Shown here piece by piece: positions 45,879 through 54,707 of a stretch of 64,000 nt of DNA (positions within the stretch are counted from its first letter, which is position 1; each line of letters begins with the position of its first letter). Location of the stretch: NCBI RefSeq assembly GCF_003194385.1, contig NZ_LAPT01000003.1, positions 37,312 through 101,311 of the forward strand, written 5' to 3'. The position numbers were made by a program, and so were the translations under genes. Below the pieces are notes generated by a model. That model worked only from the letters and a program-made list of their open reading frames with translations, did no database searches and was not told the DNA's origin. This stretch comes from Pokkaliibacter plantistimulans. Lineage in GTDB: Bacteria > Pseudomonadota > Gammaproteobacteria > Pseudomonadales > Balneatricaceae.

Positions 45879-46703
45879 ATGGCAGACAATCTGGAAGATC
45901 AGGTCCGCGGCTGGTGGCGTACAGACATTATTGATATGGCGCCGGGCGAAATTCGCTATCACGGTTATCCCATTGAGGAGCTGATCGGGCGCCTGAGTTT
46001 TACCGACATGATCTGGCTGATGCTGCGCGGTCAGCTACCCGCTGCGGGTCAGGGACGGTTACTCGATGCGGCCCTGATGGCGGCGGTGGATCACGGCCCG
46101 CAGGCACCGAGTATCGCCATCGCCCGCATGGCCATGACCTGTGGCGTCAGTCTTAACAATGCCATGGCCTCCGCCGTCAATGTGCTGGGCGATGTGCACG
46201 GTGGCGCCGGTGAGCAGGCGATGCAGTTGTACAGTGATATCGCAAAGCGCCACAGTGAGGGCACGCCACTGGCAGAGGCGGCAGCGATTGAGCTGGACCG
46301 GTTTATCGAGCTGCACGGCAAGTTCATTCCCGGCTTTGGCCATCGCTTTCATCCGGTGGATCCGCGGGCCGGGCGTTTGCTGGCACTGGTGGATGAAGCG
46401 GCGGCCCGGGGTGAGGTCAGTGGTCAGTTTGCTGCCATTGGCCGCAGCATCGAACAGGTGCTGGCTGAGCGTAAGGGCAAGCGCATTCCCATGAATATCG
46501 ATGGCGCTACGGCGGTCATCTATGCCGAGCTGGGATTCGCGGCACCGCTGGCCCGGGGGCTGTTCTGCCTGTCGCGCTCCGTCGGCATCCTTGCCCATGC
46601 CTGGGAGCAGGTCGGGCAGGGCGGACGCAACAAGGGGCCGATCCCCCGCCAGTTGATCTGGCAATACAGCGGCGCACCTGAACGTCATCTGTACGATGAA
46701 TAA
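45879..46703 (+). CDS. Short citrate-synthase-fold protein (citryl-CoA lyase-like)
   Basis: 274 aa, much shorter than citrate synthase (about 430 aa) and similar in length to the C-terminal lyase part, as in stand-alone citryl-CoA lyases. The catalytic residues of the fold appear present: His in GDVHGGAGEQAMQLY (about 105-119), His in PGFGHRFHPVDPRAG (about 146-160) and Asp in NIDGATAVIYAELG (about 206-219). It should cleave or form an acyl-CoA such as citryl-CoA or a related hydroxyacyl-CoA. Next to a CoA transferase, the lyase direction (acid activated, then cleaved to acetyl-CoA plus an oxoacid) is the natural reading, but is inference. Confidence 0.8.
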   Translation: MADNLEDQVRGWWRTDIIDMAPGEIRYHGYPIEELIGRLSFTDMIWLMLRGQLPAAGQGRLLDAALMAAVDHGPQAPSIAIARMAMTCGVSLNNAMASAVNVLGDVHGGAGEQAMQLYSDIAKRHSEGTPLAEAAAIELDRFIELHGKFIPGFGHRFHPVDPRAGRLLALVDEAAARGEVSGQFAAIGRSIEQVLAERKGKRIPMNIDGATAVIYAELGFAAPLARGLFCLSRSVGILAHAWEQVGQGGRNKGPIPRQLIWQYSGAPERHLYDE

Positions 46704-46773
46704 GCTGAGGTGCTCTGCTCAGCTTTGAGCCGACGCGCTGTGCGTCAGATTGTGAGCGGATAACGGGCTTGAA

Positions 46774-46807
46774 GAAAAATGCGACCTGCCGGATTGCAGG
46801 CAGGTCG
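46774..46807 (-). terminator. Terminator of the chemoreceptor gene
   Basis: CGACCTGCC / GGCAGGTCG (46782-46790, 46799-46807) forms a perfect 9-bp stem. On the minus strand it is followed by CATTTTTCTTC, fitting the end of the chemoreceptor transcript. Confidence 0.75.
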
Positions 46808-46818
46808 AATGCAGAGCG

Positions 46819-48459
46819 TCAGGCTTTAAATCGACTTATCAGCCCGTGCAGATGGCTGATGGCAGAAGCAATATCATCGGCAGTGGCGGCGGTCTGATGT
46901 GAGGCTTCTTTCACTTCTGCCGAGGCATCACTGATGGTGACAGCGCTCTGGTTAACGCTCTCTGCCGTGCTGCTTTGTTCTTCGGCGGCGGTGGCGATCT
47001 GTACACTCATATCGCGGATGCGGCCGATGGCATCGCTCATGGCGCGTAGTGCACTTTCTGCCCGTCCTGACGACTCGCTGGTTTGCTGTGCCTTGCTGAC
47101 ACCACGTTGCATCGCCACGGCGGCATCCCGCGAGCCGTGCTGCAGGTTTTCCATGATTTCGCGGATTTCAGCGGTGGAGTCCTGCGTGCGCCGGGCCAGG
47201 GTGCGCACCTCATCGGCCACCACGGCAAAACCCCGCCCGGCCTCACCAGCACGGGCGGCTTCTATGGCGGCGTTGAGGGCCAGCAGGTTGGTCTGTTCGG
47301 CGATACCGCGAATCACTTCCAGCACCTTATCGATATCCGTACTGGCATTGGCCACCCGCTGGATGGTGTGGCTGATGGCATCCACTTCCTCGGCCAGTTC
47401 GCCGATATTGCGCACGATCACTTCCACCACTTCATAGCTGTCATGGGTCAGGCGGTCTGTCTCGTTGGTGGCGCTGGCGGTTTCCTCGGCGTGACGGGCC
47501 ACTTCCTGAGCTGTCGCGACCATTTCGTTCATGGCGGTGGCGAGGGTGCCGGTTTCACTGGACTGACGGTGAATACTGTGGTCGGTGCGTTTGGCCGCCT
47601 GTTGCAGCTTAGCGGCCGACTGATTCAGCCGCATCGCCACCTGCCCGGTTTCCCGCACAATATCGGCGATACCAGCAGCAAAGCGATTGAAGGTAGCCGC
47701 CAGTTGCGCCAGCTCGTGCTTGCCGTCGGCAGGCAGTTGCTTGGTCAGATCACCATCGCCCTCGGCCAGCTCATGCATGGCGGCGATGGTACTGCGCAAC
47801 GGGCGACGGATGCTGCTGATCACCATGGCCGCCAGGGCAATCAGGACCAGAATGATCAGTCCGGATTGCAGCGCCAGGGCCTCCAGCTTCTCCAGTGCTG
47901 CCCTGTTGAGGTCATCAATATAGATACCGGAGCCGATCAGCCAGCCCCAGGGTTTGTACTCGCGGGCAATGCCGAGTTTGGCCACCGGCTTACCGCCTTT
48001 GCTGCGCGGCCAGAGATAGCGCACCTGCGCCATGTCGCCCTGATCGACCCCCTTGAACAGCTCCTGGTTAATCTTGACGCCATTCTCATCCTGAATGTTC
48101 ATCAGGTTGGTGCCGAGCTTGTCTTTAGGCAGGGTGGGATTGATGCGCATGATGCCGGTGCGCTCGGTGACGAAAATATAGTTGCCGTCGGCAAAGCGCA
48201 TGGCACTGAGGGCTTCACCGGCGAGGCGCTGGGCATCGTCGTGGCTGAGTTTGCCTGCCTGTTCCAGCTCGGCAAAGTGGCTGACTTCCGATAGCGCACT
48301 CTGAACCACGAAGTCGATGGAGTGGATGCGACCGGCCAGCAGGGTATCGCGGATATTCAGATAGCTCATCAGGGTGCTGGCCAGCAGGGCCAGAATAGCC
48401 AGGCCGAGGATAAACCAGATACGGGTGGCGATCATGAAACGTTGCATTAGGGCTGTCAT
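46819..48459 (-). CDS. Methyl-accepting chemotaxis protein with single-Cache sensor
   Basis: 546 aa inner-membrane chemoreceptor. First transmembrane helix about 13-33 ([20 protein letters not shown]), periplasmic sCache domain about 35-185 with [16 protein letters not shown] and [12 protein letters not shown], second helix about 193-213, HAMP (about 214-268), and a signalling domain with tip [21 protein letters not shown] (split: [14 protein letters not shown]) . No C-terminal CheR/CheB pentapeptide (ends ISRFKA). sCache receptors often sense organic acids, and the neighbouring TctC unit makes such a ligand possible. Confidence 0.92.
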   Translation of the reverse strand: MTALMQRFMIATRIWFILGLAILALLASTLMSYLNIRDTLLAGRIHSIDFVVQSALSEVSHFAELEQAGKLSHDDAQRLAGEALSAMRFADGNYIFVTERTGIMRINPTLPKDKLGTNLMNIQDENGVKINQELFKGVDQGDMAQVRYLWPRSKGGKPVAKLGIAREYKPWGWLIGSGIYIDDLNRAALEKLEALALQSGLIILVLIALAAMVISSIRRPLRSTIAAMHELAEGDGDLTKQLPADGKHELAQLAATFNRFAAGIADIVRETGQVAMRLNQSAAKLQQAAKRTDHSIHRQSSETGTLATAMNEMVATAQEVARHAEETASATNETDRLTHDSYEVVEVIVRNIGELAEEVDAISHTIQRVANASTDIDKVLEVIRGIAEQTNLLALNAAIEAARAGEAGRGFAVVADEVRTLARRTQDSTAEIREIMENLQHGSRDAAVAMQRGVSKAQQTSESSGRAESALRAMSDAIGRIRDMSVQIATAAEEQSSTAESVNQSAVTISDASAEVKEASHQTAATADDIASAISHLHGLISRFKA

Positions 48460-48630
48460 CGTTGTTATTCCCCTGCACTGATAGGGTATAGACGCAGCTA
48501 TCCCCAGAGCGGGGTCTCTGCAGCGGTAATGGCATGTACCTTTAAGTAAACAGGCGGCTGACAGAATCGCACGTCAGGAATACACCGGAAGATGCCAGTT
48601 GTCGGACGCTGACGGGCAGTGGAAAGCAGC

Positions 48631-48656
48631 AAAAAAAGCCCCTCACAAGGAGGGGC
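48631..48656 (-). terminator. Intrinsic terminator of the DUF1302-DUF1329 operon
   Basis: On the minus strand GCCCCTC / GAGGGGC with a 5-nt loop is followed by seven T residues. It lies 93 bp after the DUF1329 stop codon. Confidence 0.9.
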
Positions 48657-48748
48657 AATTCGCCATGTTACGGGACATTCAAAGCAGGTACCCACTCAAA
48701 GCCAGTACTCAGAACCAGCTCGCGAGATCGCCAACGCCTCCTTAAGAC

Positions 48749-50098
48749 TTAACGTTTACCCATGCGACGGATGGCATCGGGGGTGAAGTCGTTGTGACGG
48801 AACTTCTCACCAAAGCTGAAACCGTTACCTTCCTCGTTGGTCAGACTGCCGATCAGATAACGGCCTGACTGCAGGTCGTACAGGGCTTCAGCGGTCAGCC
48901 AGGGTACCTGGGCATCGCGGTACTGGAACTCATAGGCCTCGGCCACGCGCCACAGCTGATCACGGCCATCGTAGTGATCCACCACGGCGGCCTGCCAGGT
49001 ATCTTCATCAATAAAGAATACACGTTTGGCATAGATATGCCGTTCGCTGGGCTTCAGTGTCGCTTCCACTACCCAGACCCGGTGCAGCTCGTAGCGGGGC
49101 AGGTCGGTATTCAGGTGGCCGGGTTTGACGATGTCATCGTACTTCAGGCTGCGGCTGGCGAGCTTGAAGCTGTTGTAGGGGATGTACATCTCTTTCTTGC
49201 CGATCAGTTTCCAGTCATAGCGATCCGGCGCGCCGTTGTACATGTCGAGGTTATCGGACGTACGCTGACCGTCGGTCGCGGTTCCGGGAGCGTCATAGGC
49301 CACCTGCGGGGCACGGCGCACACGGCGTTGACCGGCGTTGTAGACCCAGGCCTGACGGGGCTGGTCTACCTGGTTCAGTGTTTCGTACACCAGCAGGACG
49401 TTACCCACCAGACGGGCGGGGCTCAGCACTTCCTGTGTGAAGTAACTGAGGATGTTCTTGTCGCCATCCTGTACGCCATCTTCCATATAGGCAGGCCAGG
49501 CGAACTTTTCCTCCAGCTTGACCGGGCTGTAGTCGCCATTGGCCTGCACCGCAGCCTGCATCACGGTGCGCTGCAGGGTGCCGCCACGGTAGCGGGTGAT
49601 GTGGTTCCAGATGACTTCCAGACCATTCTGTGGAATGGGGAAGGGTACGGCTTCCTTGAAGGTACTAACGCCGTTGCCACCGGCTGCCAGCTGAACCGAG
49701 GTGGCGTTGGCCTTGGCAGCATCATAGATGCGCTGAGGCAGGGACGCACTGCGGTGGCTGGGGTAGATGTTCATCTTGTAGTCAGGATACTTCTTGAACA
49801 TGGCCACCTGACCGGGGGACAGCTTGTCCTTGTACTGGTCAACATTGGCGGCGGTAATGGTCAGCAGAATCTTGTCACTGGCATAGGGGTCAGCAAAGCG
49901 ATCGCCGCTGCTGGCGGGCAGTCCGCCTTCCCATTTGGGGATGCTGCCATCGGCATTGCCTGCCATTTCGGCACCGATGGGGGTCAGGGAGGTTCCCAGT
50001 TTGGCCGCCTGATCAGCCGATACGGCAGCCTGAGTCTGGCAGCTGATGGCCAGCGCCAGCAGGCTTCCGAGCAATAGGGGTTTTTTATACTTATTCAT
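48749..50098 (-). CDS. DUF1329 family exported protein
   Basis: 449 aa. Signal peptide (KPLLLGSLLALAISCQTQAA, cleavage near residue 24) and the DUF1329 opening VSADQAAKLGTSLTPIGAEMAGNADGSIP (seen as LTPIGAEMAGNADGSIPKW), then conserved blocks ending FTPDAIRRMGKR. The family has a LolA/outer-membrane-sorting-like fold and always travels with DUF1302. Function is not established; links to lipid or surface-molecule transport have been suggested from gene context. AGGA lies eight bases before the ATG. Second gene of the operon after DUF1302 (86-bp gap). Confidence 0.93.
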   Translation of the reverse strand: MNKYKKPLLLGSLLALAISCQTQAAVSADQAAKLGTSLTPIGAEMAGNADGSIPKWEGGLPASSGDRFADPYASDKILLTITAANVDQYKDKLSPGQVAMFKKYPDYKMNIYPSHRSASLPQRIYDAAKANATSVQLAAGGNGVSTFKEAVPFPIPQNGLEVIWNHITRYRGGTLQRTVMQAAVQANGDYSPVKLEEKFAWPAYMEDGVQDGDKNILSYFTQEVLSPARLVGNVLLVYETLNQVDQPRQAWVYNAGQRRVRRAPQVAYDAPGTATDGQRTSDNLDMYNGAPDRYDWKLIGKKEMYIPYNSFKLASRSLKYDDIVKPGHLNTDLPRYELHRVWVVEATLKPSERHIYAKRVFFIDEDTWQAAVVDHYDGRDQLWRVAEAYEFQYRDAQVPWLTAEALYDLQSGRYLIGSLTNEEGNGFSFGEKFRHNDFTPDAIRRMGKR

Positions 50099-50184
50099 TT
50101 TGGTGTCCTGTTACCTGCGTGGGCAGAGAGGCCATGGTAGCAGCATGGCCGTCCTTACATTTGGACTTTACGTTGGGTGCCTGA

Positions 50185-52161
50185 TCAGAACGACATGCCA
50201 AAGCTCAGTGAGGCGTAGTCGCGATCCTTCAGCGTGTTGTAGTCACCACCGTAGAAGCGGTTCCATGACAGGGTGCCGTAGTACTTGTTCAGGTAGTCGG
50301 CACTAACTGCCAGACCCAGTGACTTGGCACCTTCATTGAAGGTACCGCCGGGCTGTGGTGAAACACCGTCGACGTCATGTTTGAATGACAGCGAGGGGGT
50401 CAGGTTAATCCCGGCAACGGCATCTGGGTAAGACAGTGAAGCACGCATGGCGTAGCCCCATGAGTTGGGCGTTACGAAGCCTTCGTTGTCACCTGAGGTG
50501 TAGCCGTAGGCACTACTGCGGCCGTATTTGATGGCGGAAGCGCTGTCATCCAGCCCGTGGACGTGGATAAAGCCCACTTCACCTACCAGTGCCAGCTGAT
50601 CGGCGCCGAGCACGCGGTCAATAGTCTTGATGGCAGTCAGCTGTACCTGTGACACGTCAAACAGATCGTAGCCACGAATCACGTCACCGTAATCAGCCGA
50701 GCTGACACGCTGGTCGATACCGGCGTTGATGCCTGCCCCCCCCAGTGTGGCGATGGAACCCAGCAGCGCGCTGCCGTTGATCTGCATCGGTACGTCATGC
50801 TTGTAGCTGTACTCACCGGACAGGGCGATTTCACCCACGGTGGTATTGAAGCTCAGACCCAGCGTCTGGATGTTTTCCGGGTAGGAGGTGAAGTAGGTGC
50901 TATCCGCTGCGGCATCCAGTGTGTGCAGGGTAGCCACGGACAGCAGGCTCCTGTAAGTGCTGAACAGCGGGCTGGAAGGATTGCTGGCACCGGCTGAGGC
51001 CAGGGCCGAAAGGGTGGCCTGCAGCTGCGCCTGGGTGGAGATACCCCCGGTGGCGGCCTGCAATACGGCACTCAGGTTGGTGCTGCTGGGATCGGTGGCG
51101 GTTTTTACTGCGCTGACCACTGGCAGACGGCTGTGCAGGTTAGTGAAGTACACGCCGAATTCGGTGCTGTTCAGCTGTTCCGCCAGATAGCGGAAAGCGA
51201 CACCGAACTGACCGTCATCACTGGCTTCGCGCACACCGTCATGGTCACGTTGAACCACGAACTGTCCTGAGCTGAAGTAGGCAGAGTCATCGGCCAGCAG
51301 GGTGCTGTAGCCGGGCAGGGCTGACAGCGCCGAGTTGTTGCTATAGACACGGATACCGTTACAGCCGGCGGCGGCATAGTCGTTGTCGGAGAACATGGTG
51401 CCGCAGCCATCGGCCACGGTGTGTTCAAACTCCAGCTGATAGAAGGCTTCCATGCTGAGATTGTCGGTCACGCCGAGGTTCCCGTACAGCATGTTGACCG
51501 GCAGCAGGCCTTCCTTCACTTCTGCACCGGGACGACGGAAGGTGTTGGCATCGACCGGGTTGATAGTGTTGATGCCGCCTTGCAGGAAGGTACTTTCACC
51601 CCAGCTCACGACCTGGCGACCGAGACGGACATCCAGCGGATGCGTGCCCAGATCGAAGTTGCCGTAAACGAAGGCATCCAGCAGCGCAGCGCCTGCGAAT
51701 TTGGAGTAGTTGTCGAAGCCGTCATCGCTCAGGGGAGTGTTGGCGCTATAGCCGTTGCCACTGTTGCCGTGGCTGCGGTTGCCGTCTTCCAGCTCCATGT
51801 CGTACCAGTACTTGCCACGGACGAAGGCGCCGAGGTTCTGATAACGCAGGTCCAGATCGTGGACGCCTTTGAGGATCTTGGAGAAGGTTTCTCCCTTGTG
51901 GAAGTTCAGGTTGCCATCGTCATCGTTACCTGCACCCGGGCCGGTACCGCCGTTGGCTTTGGAAATCAGATAGGGGTCAGCATCTTCCAGACGCCAGCTG
52001 GCGCCAACGGAGATGTTAGAGTCCAGTCTGCCCTGAATTTCACCAATATTGAATTCGAAGGAATGAGCCTGGCTGGCAGCCAGCAGCCCGATAAGTCCAG
52101 AAATCGCAGCCGAAAGAGGACGGCGTGTGAAGCGCTGGACCCTTTTTATTTTTGTAGTCAT
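50185..52161 (-). CDS. DUF1302 family outer-membrane-like protein
   Basis: 658 aa. N-terminal signal segment SAAISGLIGLLAASQAHS (about 17-34), then alternating Tyr/aromatic-rich beta strands and a C-terminal ASLSFGMSF ending in Phe, the mark of outer-membrane beta barrels handled by BamA. Family openings FEFNIGEIQGRLDSNISVG and WGESTFLQGGIN are present. Function unknown; co-occurs with DUF1329 and with YCF48/MMPL genes in other genomes. AGGTG precedes the ATG. It is divergent from an AraC-type regulator. Confidence 0.93.
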   Translation of the reverse strand: MTTKIKRVQRFTRRPLSAAISGLIGLLAASQAHSFEFNIGEIQGRLDSNISVGASWRLEDADPYLISKANGGTGPGAGNDDDGNLNFHKGETFSKILKGVHDLDLRYQNLGAFVRGKYWYDMELEDGNRSHGNSGNGYSANTPLSDDGFDNYSKFAGAALLDAFVYGNFDLGTHPLDVRLGRQVVSWGESTFLQGGINTINPVDANTFRRPGAEVKEGLLPVNMLYGNLGVTDNLSMEAFYQLEFEHTVADGCGTMFSDNDYAAAGCNGIRVYSNNSALSALPGYSTLLADDSAYFSSGQFVVQRDHDGVREASDDGQFGVAFRYLAEQLNSTEFGVYFTNLHSRLPVVSAVKTATDPSSTNLSAVLQAATGGISTQAQLQATLSALASAGASNPSSPLFSTYRSLLSVATLHTLDAAADSTYFTSYPENIQTLGLSFNTTVGEIALSGEYSYKHDVPMQINGSALLGSIATLGGAGINAGIDQRVSSADYGDVIRGYDLFDVSQVQLTAIKTIDRVLGADQLALVGEVGFIHVHGLDDSASAIKYGRSSAYGYTSGDNEGFVTPNSWGYAMRASLSYPDAVAGINLTPSLSFKHDVDGVSPQPGGTFNEGAKSLGLAVSADYLNKYYGTLSWNRFYGGDYNTLKDRDYASLSFGMSF

Positions 52162-52553
52162 GTGGCGTCACCTGCTTGGGATGTCGAATTGTCCGTGGAA
52201 GGGCATTCGCAATGTAATGAAACAGATTCAGTTTCATGCTGATGGAGTGTTGACTAGCTCCCCTGACCCTGCAATGACAATTTTGGCCAAAAACGCTAAC
52301 AAAAAAATGCGGTGAGTATCTGGCGGAAAATGTCAGTTGCTGAGTGGCGCCAGCAAGCACGCTGGCTGCAGCGGCAGTGGTGAATGTAAACGAATATTCA
52401 GGTCGCCCGCTGGCAGGTTGCCCCTTTGCTGACAATAGTGTTGTCTGTGTAAAGTAGCGGGAAAACAACAACCAGTCCCGGTTGCGACATCTGCGCTGCA
52501 CTGCATCAAAATCAGGCAAGTTGACAGATTCCGGGAGCAACGGAGATCGATCA
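52162..52553. promoter_or_regulatory. Divergent DUF1302/AraC regulatory region with inverted repeat
   Basis: 392 bp without genes. ATGAAAC-N7-GTTTCAT (52217-52237) is a perfect 7-bp inverted repeat 56 bp upstream of the DUF1302 start, a likely operator. AT-rich blocks at about 52270-52310 may hold the minus-strand promoter. Binding by the neighbouring AraC protein is an inference. Confidence 0.45.
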
Positions 52554-53645
52554 ATGACGCTGATGCGTGAGTCTGCTGCCAACGACCGCACCATCACTAT
52601 TCCCGCCGGTTTTGTCGGTTATCTGCTGCGTCAGGTGGACAAGCAGGGCTACGATGTGGAGTCGTTGCTGGCGTCGGTAGACATCAGCCGGGAAGAACTC
52701 GACAGCGGCAATGAAATATCTGCCCGCAAGTTTGGCCAGCTCTATCAGCGGGTGATCTGGGTGCTGCAGGACGAATCCTTCGGCATGCTCAGTGGTGGCA
52801 AGGTACCCAATGGCACGTTCCGCATGATGTGCTATGCCATCATCCACTGCAAAAATCTGGAAAAGGCCATCCGCCGCTGCAGTGACTTCTACGAAGTCTG
52901 CCGCGGTTCCATCATCAAACCGGTGCTGCTGCGCCGCGGCCGCTATGCCAAATTCAGCTTCCAGCCGCTGGCCTCGCTGCCGGAAAACGCCCTCGGTGAT
53001 CTGGTGCGGGATGAAACGCCGCTGGTGATTCGTACCTCTCTGTCGGTGTGGCATCACTTCCTCAGCTGGCTGGTCGGACGGCGGGTGGAGCTGAAGGCGG
53101 TGTATTTCAGCTTCCCTGAGCCCGTCGATGTGGATCACTACCGTCAGCTGTTTCAGGCGGAAGTGAAGTTCAGCCAGCATGACAACGTGATGGTGTTTTC
53201 ATCGACCTATCTGGACTTGCCGCTGGTACAGACCGAAGAAACCCTGCGCGGCTTTCTCAAGACGGCGCCCTTCCAGCTGCATGTGATGGTGGATGATGAA
53301 AAGAGTCTGAAATCGCAGATCATCGCCATTCTGGGCAAGGACTTCAGCCGGGAGTTGCCCAGTGCCGAAGAGGTGGCGGTCAAGCTGAATATGTCGATCT
53401 CGACCCTGCGCCGACGGCTGATGGAGGAAAGCACCTCTTACCAGAAAATCAAGGATGACTGTCGCAAAGAGGCGGCGATCAACTACATGAACTCGCCGCA
53501 TCTGAGTATCAACGATATTGCCCTGCTGATGGGCTTTGATGAACCCAGCGCTTTCTTCCGCTCCTTCAAGAAGTGGACCGGAATGACGCCGGGCGAGTAC
53601 CGTCAGCGTGTGCGCTGGCAGGAATTTGACAAGCCCGCGCTCTGA
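52554..53645 (+). CDS. AraC family transcriptional regulator (Arabinose_bd N-domain type)
   Basis: 363 aa. An N-terminal domain of about 200 residues, of the arabinose_bd/OruR type (GFVGYLLRQVDKQGYD, FGQLYQRVIWVLQDESFGML), is followed by two C-terminal helix-turn-helix motifs: VAVKLNMSISTLRRRLMEE and INDIALLMGFDEPSAFFRSFKKWTG, ending MTPGEYRQ. ATG 52554 has GGAG eight bases upstream. Regulators of this type often activate adjacent catabolic or transport operons for lipids or amino acids, and the divergent DUF1302-DUF1329 pair is the natural target. Confidence 0.9.
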   Translation: MTLMRESAANDRTITIPAGFVGYLLRQVDKQGYDVESLLASVDISREELDSGNEISARKFGQLYQRVIWVLQDESFGMLSGGKVPNGTFRMMCYAIIHCKNLEKAIRRCSDFYEVCRGSIIKPVLLRRGRYAKFSFQPLASLPENALGDLVRDETPLVIRTSLSVWHHFLSWLVGRRVELKAVYFSFPEPVDVDHYRQLFQAEVKFSQHDNVMVFSSTYLDLPLVQTEETLRGFLKTAPFQLHVMVDDEKSLKSQIIAILGKDFSRELPSAEEVAVKLNMSISTLRRRLMEESTSYQKIKDDCRKEAAINYMNSPHLSINDIALLMGFDEPSAFFRSFKKWTGMTPGEYRQRVRWQEFDKPAL

Positions 53646-53667
53646 GATTGTGGGTAGGCGCTGAGGT

Positions 53668-54363
53668 TTACTGATAGCGCTGCATGTTCTGTGGAGGCAG
53701 CGCCTCGACCAGGAATCCACAGATAGGCGTCAAGCTTGTTGCTCCAGGCCATACAGAAGGCAGCATTCAGCGCCACGCCCCTGACCTTTGGTATCCGGCA
53801 TTACGGTGATATACATCCATCCCATCCCATCCCATCCCATCCCTGACTATGGCTTCAGTACGGTCATTGTTGGCTACCTGCTTTCCCACCACATTCATCC
53901 TTGGGTACTTGGCGACGACGTCTTCGATGTCCTTGGTACGGATCAGCGTAACTTCTTCGTCAGACAGGTTGCCGATCATGATCGCCTCCTCCATGTGCAC
54001 GGAGGCGGACTCCAGCTCGTTGGAGCCGACAAATACCCTGCCCTGCTGCGATGGTTTGTCCTCGGGCTTGCGGTTGACATACACCAGTGACACGCCGCCT
54101 CCACCGGATTAACGACCACCGCATCCAGTCTTCAGCAACAAAGCGCTCCAGCTGACTGAGCTGGCGGCCTGTGCCCTCCTGCGCATCGTCAAAGTGCACG
54201 GTAACGCCCTGGTTGGTCGCTTCATCTGCCATCGCTGTAGGAATCAGGTGAGAAAGTTCTGATCGAAATAGGCCATAGAAACCGCATTGGTTTCCGCCAT
54301 GGCGTTCAGCAGAGTGGCACAAACAGCCAGTGTCAGTGCAGAGGCAATGGCGAGCATCTGCAT
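53668..54363 (-). pseudogene. Decayed sugar ABC transporter substrate-binding protein
   Basis: Remnants of one gene in shifting frames. MQMLAIASALTLAVCATLLNA (signal peptide, starts 54363) and SMAYFDQNF; then, in another frame, MADEATNQGVTVHFDDAQ and GRQLSQLERFVAED; then DAVVVNPVEAA; then VSLVYVNRKPEDK, GRVFVGSNELESA and VVAKYPRMNVVGKQVANNDR; and finally LVEALPPQNMQRYQ with a stop at 53668. The order and motifs match periplasmic sugar/inositol-binding proteins (Peripla_BP_4). Several frameshifts and a missing central part (about 232 codons left of about 310) show it is inactive. A CCCAT pentamer run sits inside. No transporter permease or ATPase lies nearby. Two stretches remain open as ORFs (53767-54093, 53960-54322). 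Confidence 0.8.
53816..53843. repeat. Pentanucleotide tandem repeat (CCCAT)
   Basis: Four perfect CCCAT copies (53821-53840) with degenerate copies on each side, inside the sugar-binding-protein pseudogene. Unit length of five would shift the reading frame with each change in copy number. Confidence 0.85.
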
Positions 54364-54707
54364 AGCAGGACCTTGCTATGTTTATGACTATCCGAAATGC
54401 AGCCTGAGCCCACGGCTGCTGGGCTTTAGCCCGGGTGCAAGCTCTCGGAAACTAGTACTGGCAGCGCGGCAGAATACTTGTCGATTGCCTCAGAAATACC
54501 TCAGGTTTAGCCCGCAGATAACCTTCCTTTGGGTGTGTAATGACGATGGCTGGCAGCTGCCATGGCCATTTTTGTCAGTCATTTCGAGAGGAATTGTTAT
54601 TGTCCGTGCAGGGGGCGCTGACTGATCCTGACAGTCATCGAAACGGCGCAGTCTGGCGAGGGATCCTTAAACGTCAGCAAGGCGTCAGGTCTAACGAGAG
54701 AACAATA
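54364..54707. other. Gene-free interval before the second acyl-CoA dehydrogenase
   Basis: About 340 bp. The plus-strand open frame from 54540 runs into the dehydrogenase gene but its first 56 codons do not look like the family. No other gene seen. Contains the presumed promoters of both the decayed gene and the dehydrogenase. Confidence 0.45.

Noticed and set aside
47083..48294. 403-codon frame antisense to the chemoreceptor
   Set aside because: Low-information Gly/His/Gln-rich product; the receptor on the opposite strand is well supported.
48974..50077. 367-codon frame antisense to DUF1329
   Set aside because: Shadow of the DUF1329 gene with no motif of its own.
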